Shown: piece after piece, positions 8,675 to 17,707 of the stretch
How positions within the stretch are numbered: the first letter of the stretch is position 1
How the letters are laid out: each line of letters begins with the position of its first letter
Assembly (NCBI GenBank): GCA_963827905.1
Contig: CAWHCB010000013.1
Location: forward strand, 1 to 64,000
Source of the DNA: JACXTP01 sp963827905
GTDB lineage: Archaea > Thermoplasmatota > Thermoplasmata > Methanomassiliicoccales > UBA472
DNA: 64,000 bases
Direction: 5' to 3'
Made by a program: the position numbers and the translations under genes
The notes under the pieces: generated by a model
What the model was told of the DNA's origin: nothing
What the model saw: the letters and a program-made list of their open reading frames with translations, nothing else
Database searches by the model: none

Positions 8675-10052
8675 ATGCAAGACATACTCATCAAGGCGGT
8701 GGAGCGCATGCGCTCCTTGGGGGCGGAGTTCTGCGATGCGCGCTGGCAGACCATCGAGAAGACCGTGATCGTGGTGGTGGACGGTGGCGTGAGGACCCTC
8801 TCCGACGACCGTTTGGGCGGGGTCTGCCTGAGGGCCAGGGTCAACGGGTCCTGGGGCTACGCATCGGGTGTCGACCCCGGCAAGGACACGGTGCTGGACG
8901 CGGCCAATCGAGCGGTGCGAAGCGCTCACTCTGGCAACGCCACCGGGGCGCCCATACCGGAGCAGGAAGGCCCGCCAAGCGAAGATGAGGGCCAATTTGA
9001 AGACTCATCCTTCCCAGGTGGCCTTGGAGGACAAGCTGGCACTGGTGTTCGACGCGGAGCGGTCGCAACGAGTCGGCCCCCAAGTGGTCAACAGCAACGC
9101 CATGTACCGGGAGGACGTGCGCAATAACCTGCTGTGCAACAGCCTGGGCGACGAATTGGAATGGGAGGAGGTGCGCATGCGTCTGATAGGCCAGGCCATA
9201 TCCTCCGACGGATCGAACACCGAGATGTACTATGACGGCGTGGACGGCTCCGGAGGGTTCGAGCTCATAAAGGCGGTGGACGTCAACACCTTCGGCAGGC
9301 ACATCGGGGAGGAGGCGGTCAAGATGCTGCAGGCTCAGAAGGCCCCCTCCGGACCGGTCACTTGCATCAGCGACCCCATGATCAGCGGGCTTCTGGCCCA
9401 TGAGGTGATGGGGCATGCCAGCGAGGCTGACGAGATAGTGAAGCGGCGATCGTTCCTGACCGACGCGGTGGGGAAGAAGGTGGCCTCCGCCGGCATCACC
9501 ATGGTGGACGACGGGACCTATGCCGGCGCTCATGGTTACATCCCGTTCGACGACGAGGGCACGCCCTCCTCCCGGACGGTCATCATCGAGGACGGCGTGT
9601 ACAAAGGTTACATGCAGAGCCTGGAGACGGCGGCGCAGATGGGCGTCCCGCCGACCGGCAACGGTCGGGCGGAATATTATGGGCGGAGGGTGTGGGTGAG
9701 GATGACCAACACCTTCTTCGAAAAGGGCGACATGAAACTGGAGGAGATGTTGGAGGACGTCAAGCATGGCGTCCTCTGCGACAAGATGGTCAGCGGCATG
9801 GAGGACCCGGTGGGCGGCGGTTTCGAGGCCAAGGCCCTGCGCGGCTACCTGATCAAGGACGGGGAGGTCGCCGGCATGCTTCGCTCGTTCACCCTCACCG
9901 GCAAGGCCTTGGACATCCTCCAGACGGTGGACGCCGTGGGCGACAAGGTGGAGCTGGACGGCGGCACGTGCGGCAAGGGTATAGAGGATTGGATACCGGT
10001 ATCCTCTGGGGGCCCGTATTGCCGTTCCACCATCGTCCTCGGGGGTGGCTGA
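8675..10052 (+). CDS. tldD: TldD metalloprotease subunit (frameshifted)
   Basis: TldD forms the active TldD/TldE zinc protease that digests unfolded or modified peptides. The first about 100 residues (RMRSLGAEFCDARWQ...) are in one frame. From about position 8970 the rest continues in another frame, LEDKLALVFDAE to the end. The zinc-binding LLAHEVMGHASEADE (HExxxH) is intact, as is the family segment DDEGTPSSRTVIIEDG and the terminal GGPYCRSTIVLGGG. One base gained or lost near 8970 explains the break. It is immediately followed by tldE (TGAATG), the usual partner. Confidence 0.87.
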
Positions 10053-11411
10053 ATGAGCCTCGAGCCCTTTGTCAAGAAGGCCTTAAGGGCCGCGCTGGCC
10101 GAAGGGGCATCGGACGCCGAGGTCTACGGTTCCCGCGCCCGCTCCCTACTGCTTTACGTGGACGACGGCAAGGTCAAGAACGTGGAGGAGCGCATGGACC
10201 AGGGGTTGGCGGTGCGCGCCATCAAGTCGAAGAAGGTGGGGCAGTCGTCCATAACGCTGGCCACGGTAAGGGATGCGGAGATATGCGCCCAGACCGCTAT
10301 AAGGCTGGCCAACGTCTCCGCTCCGGACCCGGTGTTCAAGCGCTTCGCCCCGTCCAATAAGGGCAACCCCACCCCCATCACCTATGATAAGGACCTCGCC
10401 TCACTGGGCCAAGAGGGGATCTGCTCCATGGCCAAGGAGATCGTCAACAGCGCCATGGAGGGGGGTGAGGTCAAGGTGCCGAGCGGCATCATCCGGGCCG
10501 CTGTCTCGCAAAACATGGTGCTGAACACCTCTGGCGCAGAGACGGAGGGGCGGAGCACCATGCTCTATCTGCACTTCACCGCCATGACCGAGGGGACCGA
10601 CCCCGGGGAGGGGGTTCGCTTCCATCATTCCAACAAGCTCCCGGACCTGGATGCCGCCTCTTTCGGGGTCGGGCTGAGGACCAGCGCGCAGGACGCTCAG
10701 AGGGCCGAACACTTCCGCGGTCAGGAGAGGATGACGGTCATCCTGCCGCCCAACGAGCTGGCCGACCTCTTGCTCAGCTCGGTCGCCTTCTCCCTGAGCG
10801 CGGAGAACGTCAACAAGCAGAGGAGCGCCTGGGCGAAGAGGATGGGCGATAGGGTCGGCTCCGTCCAGCTCAACCTGGTGGACGACCCCTTCGATGAGAG
10901 GGGGATGTGCAGCAGCGGTTACGATGACGAGGGTGCGCCCACCACCCGCAAGGATCTGGTGGACCGAGGCGTGCTCAAAGGCTTCATGTACGACCAGTAC
11001 AACGCGTTGCTCTCAGGCAAGGAGAGCACCGGCAACGCCTCGCGCCGCGACCCGACCGACCCGCAGAACGCCTACCGCAGGCCTCTGGACATCGACCCTA
11101 TCAACCTGGTCTGGGAGCCAGGGAGCAAGCGCCTGGAGGGCATGATCATGGAAGTGGAGCGAGGCATCTTGGTGGACAAACTGGCCTCGGCCGAGGTCAA
11201 CCCCATCACCGGGGCCTTCGGGCTTGAGGTGCGCTGCGCCAAGGAGATCGTCAAAGGCGAGGTGGTCCGGACCATCGACCATGCGTTATTGGCTGGCAAT
11301 TTCTACCAGGCTCTCATGGGCATCAGGGACGTGGGCAGGGAGCAGACCGTGGTGCGGAACTGCATCCTGCCCCATGTGGCCTTCGACGATTTGGAAGTGA
11401 TCGGGGCCTAG
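10053..11411 (+). CDS. tldE: TldE/PmbA protease subunit
   Basis: A 452-residue partner of TldD, structurally similar but without the zinc site; no HExxxH is present, as expected. Recognisable segments are the opening ALRAALAEGASDAEVYGSRA, VPSGIIRAAVSQNMVLNTSG, the middle FDERGMCSSGYDDEGAPTTRK and the ending MGIRDVGREQTVVRNCILPHVAFDDLEV. It begins right after the tldD stop, so production is probably coupled. The gene ends TAG-TAA; the TAG is shared in a CTAG overlap with the convergent cyclophilin-fold gene. Confidence 0.87.
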   Translation: MSLEPFVKKALRAALAEGASDAEVYGSRARSLLLYVDDGKVKNVEERMDQGLAVRAIKSKKVGQSSITLATVRDAEICAQTAIRLANVSAPDPVFKRFAPSNKGNPTPITYDKDLASLGQEGICSMAKEIVNSAMEGGEVKVPSGIIRAAVSQNMVLNTSGAETEGRSTMLYLHFTAMTEGTDPGEGVRFHHSNKLPDLDAASFGVGLRTSAQDAQRAEHFRGQERMTVILPPNELADLLLSSVAFSLSAENVNKQRSAWAKRMGDRVGSVQLNLVDDPFDERGMCSSGYDDEGAPTTRKDLVDRGVLKGFMYDQYNALLSGKESTGNASRRDPTDPQNAYRRPLDIDPINLVWEPGSKRLEGMIMEVERGILVDKLASAEVNPITGAFGLEVRCAKEIVKGEVVRTIDHALLAGNFYQALMGIRDVGREQTVVRNCILPHVAFDDLEVIGA

Positions 11412-11779
11412 TAAACGACCTCTAGCACCACCATGCTCCGGTCGGGCAGGTGCTCCAGCCTCTCCAGGTTGCCGACCACTCTTCCCAAGGGTGTTACTGG
11501 AGTATAGGCCTCCGGGGCCTTGCCCTTGCTCACCGGCGTGGGGCCGAAGAAAATGCAGAAAGCGCTGCCCTCCGGCCAGTAGGCCACCTCGCCCCTTTCC
11601 ATGACCTTCCTTCCATCCTGCAGGGGCTGGTCCACCGGGACCTCGAAGTAGATCTCACCGCCCCAAACGTTAATCTCCCTCTCCAGCGGCAAGGCCAGAT
11701 AAAGGGCGTTCGCCGTGTCGGAATCGTTCAGCTCGATCTCGAACGCATCGTAGCGGGTGCGCATCACAATCTTGTTCAT
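11408..11779 (-). CDS. Cyclophilin-like fold protein
   Basis: A 123-residue protein resembling the archaeal/Thermotoga cyclophilin-like family (TM1367 type). The features are ALYLALPLEREINVWGGEIYFEVPV, the loop ERGEVAYWPEGSAFCIFFGPTPVS and the ending LGRVVGNLERLEHL. These proteins share the cyclophilin barrel but generally lack proven prolyl isomerase activity. The ATG start gives full family length. The last codon overlaps the tldE stop by four bases. The role is unknown; no partner gene is apparent. Confidence 0.7.
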   Translation of the reverse strand: MNKIVMRTRYDAFEIELNDSDTANALYLALPLEREINVWGGEIYFEVPVDQPLQDGRKVMERGEVAYWPEGSAFCIFFGPTPVSKGKAPEAYTPVTPLGRVVGNLERLEHLPDRSMVVLEVVY

Positions 11780-11849
11780 GCTGCTCGCCCCTCATATGGT
11801 CGCCCTTGCAGATAATTGTTCCATGAGGGGACTTGGCCTTTTGGCGACA

Positions 11850-12365
11850 TTACGATCGATCCAATCTTTCCATCTCCACCTGGTACTGCTTACCTATGGC
11901 CATGAGGAACCCCTGGTTGTCCAGCGTGTCGAAGAGGACACGGGTCATGCGCCTTCTCTTGCCGTCCCTATGTCTCACCTTGTCCAGCTCCAAAAGGACC
12001 AGATCGTTCGTGCGTCCGTTGGCATAGACGGTGTGGCCATCTATGAAGTGCAGGCCATAGGCCCAAGGTCCGTCCATGACATGCTTCACTGCGATGATGT
12101 CGACCATGTCTATCCTGTTTCGATAGTACCATCCCTGGCGGACCACCAGGTAGGTATCATGCACCTCGTGGGCAGTGAACCAAGGGGTTATTCCGAATAG
12201 GAATGCGATCGTGGTCATGAACCCTACGAAGGGGAGGACCACATAGGTCTCCTCCTCCGATACCGCATACCAGAACATGACGGCGCTCAGGATGGTCAGG
12301 CTCAACAGGAGCAGCGTGACCCACTTGAAGGTCTTGGTCTCGTAACGGAATTTGGCCCGAAGCAC
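11850..12365 (-). CDS. Two-helix membrane protein with PH-like C-terminal part
   Basis: About 171 residues from GTG 12363-12365. Two hydrophobic helices, WVTLLLLSLTILSAVMFWYAV and YVVLPFVGFMTTIAFLFGITPWF, are followed by a soluble beta-rich part (YLVVRQGWYYRNRIDMVDIIAVKHV, HTVYANGRTNDLVLLELD). This layout resembles bacterial PH-domain membrane proteins, but I do not recognise a named family. The open frame extends far upstream through ilvC, where it is only a shadow. The start is uncertain. Bases 12366-12490 between this gene and ilvC hold nothing else I can identify. Confidence 0.55.
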   Translation of the reverse strand: MLRAKFRYETKTFKWVTLLLLSLTILSAVMFWYAVSEEETYVVLPFVGFMTTIAFLFGITPWFTAHEVHDTYLVVRQGWYYRNRIDMVDIIAVKHVMDGPWAYGLHFIDGHTVYANGRTNDLVLLELDKVRHRDGKRRRMTRVLFDTLDNQGFLMAIGKQYQVEMERLDRS

Positions 12366-12490
12366 GGCGCAACCCGTGCAGCAGAAAGCCTTCCTGGCCG
12401 ATAAAGGGAACGTAGCATCTGTCCAAAGGGGAAATAGAAAATATGAAAAGGGGCGGCTCCATGGCCGCGTTGGATCTAAACTATTACGCC

Positions 12491-13651
12491 TCACTTCTTC
12501 TTGGCAACCGGTTTCTTGGCCGCCGGTTTCTTCGCGGCAGGCTTCGATTTGGGCTTGGCCACGGTCTTCTTTGGCTTTGCCACCGCCTTTTTGACCGGTG
12601 CCTTCTTGGCCGCCGGTTTCTTCGCGGCGGGTTTCTTGGCCTTGGGCTTGGCCGTCTTCCTTGGCGCCTGGGTCTCGAACAGGGAGCGGATCTCCTTGCC
12701 CACGACCTCGATCTTGCTGCCGGCCTCCTCGTCCTCCATCTTCTGGATCTTCTTCATGCCGGACTTGGCGTCCTTCATCCACTCCTTGGCGAACTTGCCC
12801 TCCTGGATCTCCTTGAGCATCTTCGCCATCTCCTTGCGGGTCTCGGCGGTGATGAGGCGGTCCCGGCGGCTCAGGCCACCGTACTCGGCGGTGTTGGACA
12901 CGGAGGTCCACATGTGCATCATGCCGCCCTTCTGGATGAGGTCGACGATCAGCTTCAGCTCGTGCAGGCACTCGAAGTAAGCGATCTCGGGTTGGTAACC
13001 GGCCTTGACCAGAGTGTCGAAGCCGGCCTCTATGAGGGCGGTCACTCCACCGCACAGCACGGCCTGCTCACCGAAAAGGTCCGAGGTGGCCTCCTCCCGG
13101 AAGCTGGTCTCGATGACCCCGGCCTTGGTCGCGCCAAGCCCCTTGGCCAGCGCCAAGGCGATCTTCTTGGCTTTGCCGCTGTGGTCCTGCTCCACCGCGA
13201 TGAGGGCGGGCACGCCGAACCCCTGCAGGAACATCTCCCTCTCCATCGGCCCAGGCGATTTGGGGGCCATCATGATCACGTCCGCATTCTTCGGTGCCTT
13301 GATCTCACCGAAGACGATGCTGAAACCGTGAGCGAAGTCCAGGGCCGCGCCCTCCTTCAGGTTGGGCTCGATCTCCGCCTTGTAGACCTTGCCCTGGACC
13401 TCGTCCGGGAGCAGGATCATGACCACATCGGCGCCGGACACGGCGTCGGCGATCTCCGCCACCTTCATGCCGTTCTTCTTGGCGTCGTCCCAGGACTTTC
13501 CGCCCTTGCGCAGACCCACGACCACGTTAAGGCCGGAGTCGCGCAGGCACATGGACTGGGCCTTGCCCTGCGAGCCGAAACCGATGACTGCGATCTTCTT
13601 GCCCTTGAGCACGCCCAAGTCGGCATCTGAATCATGATATATCTTGGCCAT
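12491..13651 (-). CDS. ilvC: Ketol-acid reductoisomerase with lysine-rich tail
   Basis: Converts acetolactate or acetohydroxybutyrate to dihydroxy acids in valine/leucine/isoleucine synthesis, using NAD(P)H and magnesium. The Rossmann loop IAVIGFGSQGKAQ (about residue 18), MMAPKSPGP (about 130), metal-site SDLFGEQAVLCGG (about 190) and ECLHELKLIVDLI (about 228) are all present. The enzyme proper ends near residue 325. It is followed by about 58 residues built of AKKPAAKK-type repeats (Lys, Ala, Pro, Val only), like histone H1 tails; such a tail is not usual in IlvC. The start ATG 13649-13651 is six bases after another ATG. The gene faces the ion-channel pair. Confidence 0.92.
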   Translation of the reverse strand: MAKIYHDSDADLGVLKGKKIAVIGFGSQGKAQSMCLRDSGLNVVVGLRKGGKSWDDAKKNGMKVAEIADAVSGADVVMILLPDEVQGKVYKAEIEPNLKEGAALDFAHGFSIVFGEIKAPKNADVIMMAPKSPGPMEREMFLQGFGVPALIAVEQDHSGKAKKIALALAKGLGATKAGVIETSFREEATSDLFGEQAVLCGGVTALIEAGFDTLVKAGYQPEIAYFECLHELKLIVDLIQKGGMMHMWTSVSNTAEYGGLSRRDRLITAETRKEMAKMLKEIQEGKFAKEWMKDAKSGMKKIQKMEDEEAGSKIEVVGKEIRSLFETQAPRKTAKPKAKKPAAKKPAAKKAPVKKAVAKPKKTVAKPKSKPAAKKPAAKKPVAKKK

Positions 13652-13701
13652 AAGCATCCGTCCTTTGCAAGCAAAGACTGTGCACCCAATCAAAAACGCA
13701 G

Positions 13702-13750
13702 TATTTAATTAATGTCCAGTCCGGTACGGACCGGACAAGCTATTATATTC
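13702..13750. promoter_or_regulatory. Divergent ilvC / ion-channel promoter with inverted repeat
   Basis: A minus-strand ATTAATTAAATAC box (about 13702-13714) precedes ilvC by about 50 bases. A plus-strand TATTATATT (about 13740-13749) precedes the channel ATG by about 22 bases. Between them GTCCGGT (13719-13725) and ACCGGAC (13730-13736) form an exact 7-bp inverted repeat with a four-base spacer. The repeat could be an operator controlling both directions. This is inferred from position and symmetry only. Confidence 0.5.
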
Positions 13751-13770
13751 CGAACGGTTCTTCCCTTGCC

Positions 13771-14788
13771 ATGAAGGGTGAGGGAAGGTGGGCCGGTATC
13801 GCTATTTTGATGACCATGGCCGTCCTCCTTTCGATGCAGTTCGTCCCCATGGCCCAGGCCGACGAGGGAAATGCATCAACCGTTTCGCCCTCCTACGATT
13901 TCCCTCCTGAGCTGGTTCCAGCCGACCACGTGGTCTACTGTCGATCTGGATAATCGACCTATATGGGTATGATTACAAGGGAGGCGATTACATCTTCGAT
14001 TTCTGGGTCTTCTTCTCCTGGTCCGATGAGAACATCACCACAGTCGATTGGTATCTGATGAACGGATATCCGATCACTCCCGCCAGCAAGCAGCTCGTGT
14101 CCGTGACCGAGCAGAACAATATCACGACCGAGGTCTGGAGGGTCAGGGCGGTGTTCGACGTGGACATAATCCCGGAAAGATACCCGTTCGACACCGTGAA
14201 ATTGCCCATAATGATCGAGGTGCTGAACCATGGCTATTCGACCTACCTGCAGTGGTTGGAATCTGAGAGCGGGATAAGCCCGGACTTCCTCGAGGTGGGA
14301 TGGACGCTAGACGGTTTGGAATATTCCGTCAGCAACAAAGCTACCCGTATGGGATCACGCTATCGCAGGCCGAGATGGACGTGGTTTTGACCCGGGACAC
14401 CTACGCCGCCCTTTACCAGACCATCATCCCTCCCATCATATTCTGCATCGTCTCCGCCTTCTCGTTCGCCTTCAAGATCGAGGACGATACCGGTTTCAGC
14501 ATACGGATCGGTCTCAACACCTCCATGCTCATCACGGCCGTCCTGTTCAACCTGGCGGAGACGGACAAGATACCTCCGATCACCCAGTTCACCTTATACT
14601 CGATATTCGAGATATCCGTCCTCGTGTTCATCTCGATGAACCTCATCACCACCATCGTCGGTTATATGGGGTGGAAATACAAGAACGACAGTCGGTTCGT
14701 TAAGTCCATCAACAGACTGGGCCTCCTGGCCTCCTTCCTGGTCCCCATCTTGGTCATCGGGATCATCTATCTGGTCAGCGCGGTCTGA
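13771..14788 (+). CDS. Pentameric ligand-gated ion channel homologue 1 (frameshifted)
   Basis: About 339 residues across three frames (shifts near 13943 and 14336). Order: signal peptide ending MAQADEG; the beta-sandwich strand WIIDLYGYDYKGGDYIFDF; WRVRAVFDVDIIPERYPFDTVKLPI, equivalent to the RRYPFDSQ region of GLIC; EVGWTLDGLEYSV; M1 YQTIIPPIIFCIVSAFSFAF; M2 IRIGLNTSMLITAVLFNL; M3 near IFEISVLVFISMNLIT; and M4 LGLLASFLVPILVIGII. Family members open an ion pore when a ligand binds the outer domain. The eukaryotic Cys loop is absent, as in prokaryotic members. It is followed 112 bases later by a paralogue. Confidence 0.8.
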
Positions 14789-14900
14789 GCTTCGGCCCAT
14801 CCAGCGCAGGCCTGGTTTAAGAAATCATTAAATCACTTCTCCCTGTTTATCATCCAGCATATCTTCCATATGGCGATATCTTTGTCTGACGGGCATCATC

Positions 14901-15884
14901 TTGTCCTTCGCCCTTTCCATCATGGCATCGGTGCCATCGGGGCAGGCTGCTCCCGCTGATCAGAACGTCTCATTGCCAAGCGTCGCCACGGAAGATATGG
15001 TGGAAGTGGAGAACGTAATTTACCTGGGCATCTGGGTCATCAACGTTTACGGCTTCGACCATCCGAACGGTAACTATGTTTTCGACTATTACATCTACTT
15101 CCTCTGGTCGGACCCCAACATCACCACGGTGCAGTGGTACATGATGAACGGCAAGCCCTCCAACCCGATAACCAAGGAGATGGTCAGCAATGGCACGTTG
15201 GAAGGGTTCAATTTCGAGTTCTGGAGGGTCAGAGCGGACCTGAGCTATCCCTTGGAGGCAGGCAACTATCCTTTCGAACCGGTGACCTTGCCCATTAGCA
15301 TCGAGGTGGTGAACCCGGAAAGGTCAGGCCAACCGTACCAGCTCCTATGGTTGGAGGACAGCAGCGGTGTCGACCCGGGGTTCAAGATCGTCGGTTGGGA
15401 TGTGACGGACGTGAATTATTCGATCGTCCTTCATGAGTATCCCTTCGTGGAAAGCTCCCAGGCCGTAATGGACATCGTGATCAAACGGGAAATGATAGTG
15501 GCCTTCCCGGAGATCATACTCCCGCCCCTGATCTTCTGTCTTGTGTCCGCCTTCTCGTTCCTTCTGCGCATGGACGATAACGGGGCGTTCGGTCTCCGCG
15601 TCGGACTGAACACGTCCATGCTCATCACAGCAGTCCTGTTCAATCTGTCCACGCAGAACCAGATCCCTCCGACGTCCACCATCAACTTCTACATGATATA
15701 CATCACAGGGGTGTTCATCTTCCTAGCCATCAACCTCATCGTGACCATTATTGGCTATGTGGAGTACAACTACCACAAAGACCCCGAGAGGTTGAAGAGG
15801 ATAAATCGATACGGGGTCATTATGTCCTCCATAATCCCAGTCATCATCGTGGTGACGATCATATTGGCATTGATCGCGATCTAA
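14901..15884 (+). CDS. Pentameric ligand-gated ion channel homologue 2
   Basis: A 327-residue intact paralogue of the preceding gene. Outer domain: YLGIWVINVYGFDHPNGNYVFD, FWRVRADLSYPLEAGNYPFEPVTLPI, KIVGWDVTDVNYSI. Pore domain: M1 FPEIILPPLIFCLVSAFSFLL, M2 LRVGLNTSMLITAVLFNL, M3 YMIYITGVFIFLAINLIVTII, M4 YGVIMSSIIPVIIVVTIILALI. The listed start is TTG 14901. The preceding codons in frame would extend a better signal peptide but carry no start codon, so a base may be missing near 14870, where an out-of-frame ATG occurs. The two subunits could form a mixed pentamer; this is inference. Confidence 0.83.
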   Translation: MSFALSIMASVPSGQAAPADQNVSLPSVATEDMVEVENVIYLGIWVINVYGFDHPNGNYVFDYYIYFLWSDPNITTVQWYMMNGKPSNPITKEMVSNGTLEGFNFEFWRVRADLSYPLEAGNYPFEPVTLPISIEVVNPERSGQPYQLLWLEDSSGVDPGFKIVGWDVTDVNYSIVLHEYPFVESSQAVMDIVIKREMIVAFPEIILPPLIFCLVSAFSFLLRMDDNGAFGLRVGLNTSMLITAVLFNLSTQNQIPPTSTINFYMIYITGVFIFLAINLIVTIIGYVEYNYHKDPERLKRINRYGVIMSSIIPVIIVVTIILALIAI

Positions 15885-15922
15885 AAAAGTGAGGTTGTCG
15901 GAGAAGAAAAAGGTAAGATGTG

Positions 15923-15987
15923 GGAAGTGACCGTTCATGCCACTTCCGCACAATTGGTTCCAATCGAATCCGGGCCTAAGCCCCGGA
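15923..15987. terminator. Two hairpins between convergent genes
   Basis: GGAAGTG (15923-15929) pairs exactly with CACTTCC (15941-15947) over an 11-base loop. TCCGGG (15969-15974) pairs with CCCGGA (15982-15987) over a 7-base loop and overlaps the end of ilvB. They sit between the channel gene and ilvB, which converge, so a two-way transcription end is the simplest reading. No strong T-run follows either hairpin; bases 15885-15922 are A-rich on the plus strand. Confidence 0.4.
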
Positions 15988-17707
15988 TATGTTCGGCGTG
16001 AAGTCCCCCTTGATGGAGTCCACGCCGTTCTTCGCCCAGTGGCAGTAATCGCAGCGTATGATCTCCTTGGACGACTTGCCGCCCGGTTGCATCGGCAGGA
16101 TGTCCTCCTCCGGGTCCACATGTATGTCCACCAGGAACGGCACCTCGGAGCGGAAGGCGGCCTGGAACGCCTCTCTGAGCTCGGACGGGCGCTCCACCTT
16201 GATGCCGTCGGCACCGTATGCCTGGGCCAGCATGACGAAGTCGGGATTGCGCTGCAGGTTCGTGCCGCAGTAGCGCTTGTCGTTGAAGAGCTTCTGCCAC
16301 TGCTTCACCATGCCCAGCCAGCCGTTGTTGAGCAGGCATACCACCACCGGCAGGTCCTCGTTCACGGCGGTGGCGAACTCCTGGAACACCATCTGGATGC
16401 TGCCATCGCCCGCGATGTCGACCACCTGCTTGTCAGGGTGGGCGTACTTCACCCCGATGGAGGCGGGGAAACCGAAGCCCATGGTGCCCAAGCCGCCGGA
16501 GGTGATGAACTGCCGGGGGTGCCTATGCGCAGGAAGTGGGCGGCCCACATCTGGTTCTGCCCCACCTCGGTGCACACGAAGCATCGTCTCAGCGAGCGTT
16601 GCAGCTCGTAGATGACCTTTGGGGGTGGATGGGCATCACGCCGACGTCGATGTTGCAATCGCACATCTCGAGCAGCTCCTTCATGCGCAGGGTCCATGCG
16701 GTCTCGCCCTTGGCCTTGCCCAGGCCTTTGATGATGAGCTGCAGCGCCTTCTTGGCGTCGCCGACCATGCGGACCTGGGTGCGGGCGTTCTTACCGGCCT
16801 CCATCGGGATCGATGTCCAGATGGATGATCTTGGTGGACATCGGGCAGCTCCGATGGCAGCCGGACGATGCGGTCGCGAGAACCGGGCGCCGATGGCGAG
16901 GATGACGTCCGCCTCCAGGAAGCGCCTTGCGGGAGCATCTCCCGGCCGTGCATGCCCAGCATGCCCAGGGACAGGGGATGGTCCTCGGGGATGATGCCCT
17001 TGGCCATGATGGTGGTGGCCACCGGCGCCATGAGCATCTCCGCCAGCTTCAGCACCTCCGGGGTGGCGTTGGACCAGATGGCCCCTCCGCCGACCAGCAG
17101 CAGCGGCCTCTCGGCGTCCTTCAGCAGCTTGACCGCCTCGAGCACGCCGGAGAAGTCCTCGTAGGGCGAGGGCACCGGGAACTCCTCGTCCAGCAGCATT
17201 GTCCGGCACCTCGCCTTGCAGGACGTCCACCGGGAGGTCGATGTGCACCGGGCCCTTCCGTCCGCTCGTTGGCGATGTTCCAGCCTCGCTTGATCGCCTC
17301 CGGTAGGTTCGCTCGGGTCCAGCACCCGGAAGTTGTGCTTGGTGATGGGCATCATCAGGCAGAAGATGTCCGCCTCCTGGAAGGCGTTGTTCCCGATCTG
17401 CGATACGGTGGACCTGACCGGTCAGCACGATCATCGGCGACGAGTCCGCGTAGGCCGTGGCCACGCCGGTCACCAGGTTGGTCGCCCCCGGACCGGAGGT
17501 GGCCATGCACACCCCGGTCTTGCCGGTGGCCCGGGCGTACCCGTCGGCCATGTGGGCCGCGCACTGCTCGTGCCGGACCAGGACGTGGTGGATGGACGAG
17601 TCCAAGAACTCGTCGTAGATCGGCAGAGTATATCCGCCTGGATATCCGAATATCACATCCACGTCATGCTTTTCCAGCAACGTCAGCAAAGCCCTGGAGC
17701 CTTTCAT
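15976..17707 (-). CDS. ilvB: Acetolactate synthase large subunit (many frameshifts)
   Basis: Thiamine-diphosphate enzyme condensing pyruvate into acetolactate, the step before IlvC. Start: IFGYPGGYTLPIYDEF, the catalytic Glu in LVRHEQCAAHMADGYARATG, and TSGPGATNLVTGVATAYADS. Middle: LLVGGGAIWSNATPEVLKLAE and VQMVGD-type region VRMVGDAKKALQLI. End: thiamine-binding GDGSIQMVFQEFATAVNEDLPV and NNGWLGMVKQWQ. At least seven one-base shifts scatter these over three frames. After the usual end (ILPMQPGG) there is an extra tail with CDYCHWAKNGVDSIKGDF. No ilvN regulatory subunit is seen nearby. The start is ATG 17705-17707. Confidence 0.88.

Noticed and set aside
11409..11414. TAG-TAA tandem stop of tldE as a sign of pyrrolysine decoding
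   Set aside because: Several other genes in the window end in a single TAG, so TAG does not appear to be avoided or reassigned.
12491..12670. The lysine-rich IlvC tail as a frameshift artefact
   Set aside because: The frame is continuous from the catalytic domain to the stop and the repeats are in register, so it is reported as a real tail, with a check proposed.
12491..13630. Long plus-strand open frames opposite ilvC, and similar long frames opposite mvaD, lysC, larA and others
   Set aside because: They are antisense images of conserved genes in GC-rich DNA, with low-complexity Gly/Leu/His or Arg/Pro translations and no recognisable motif.
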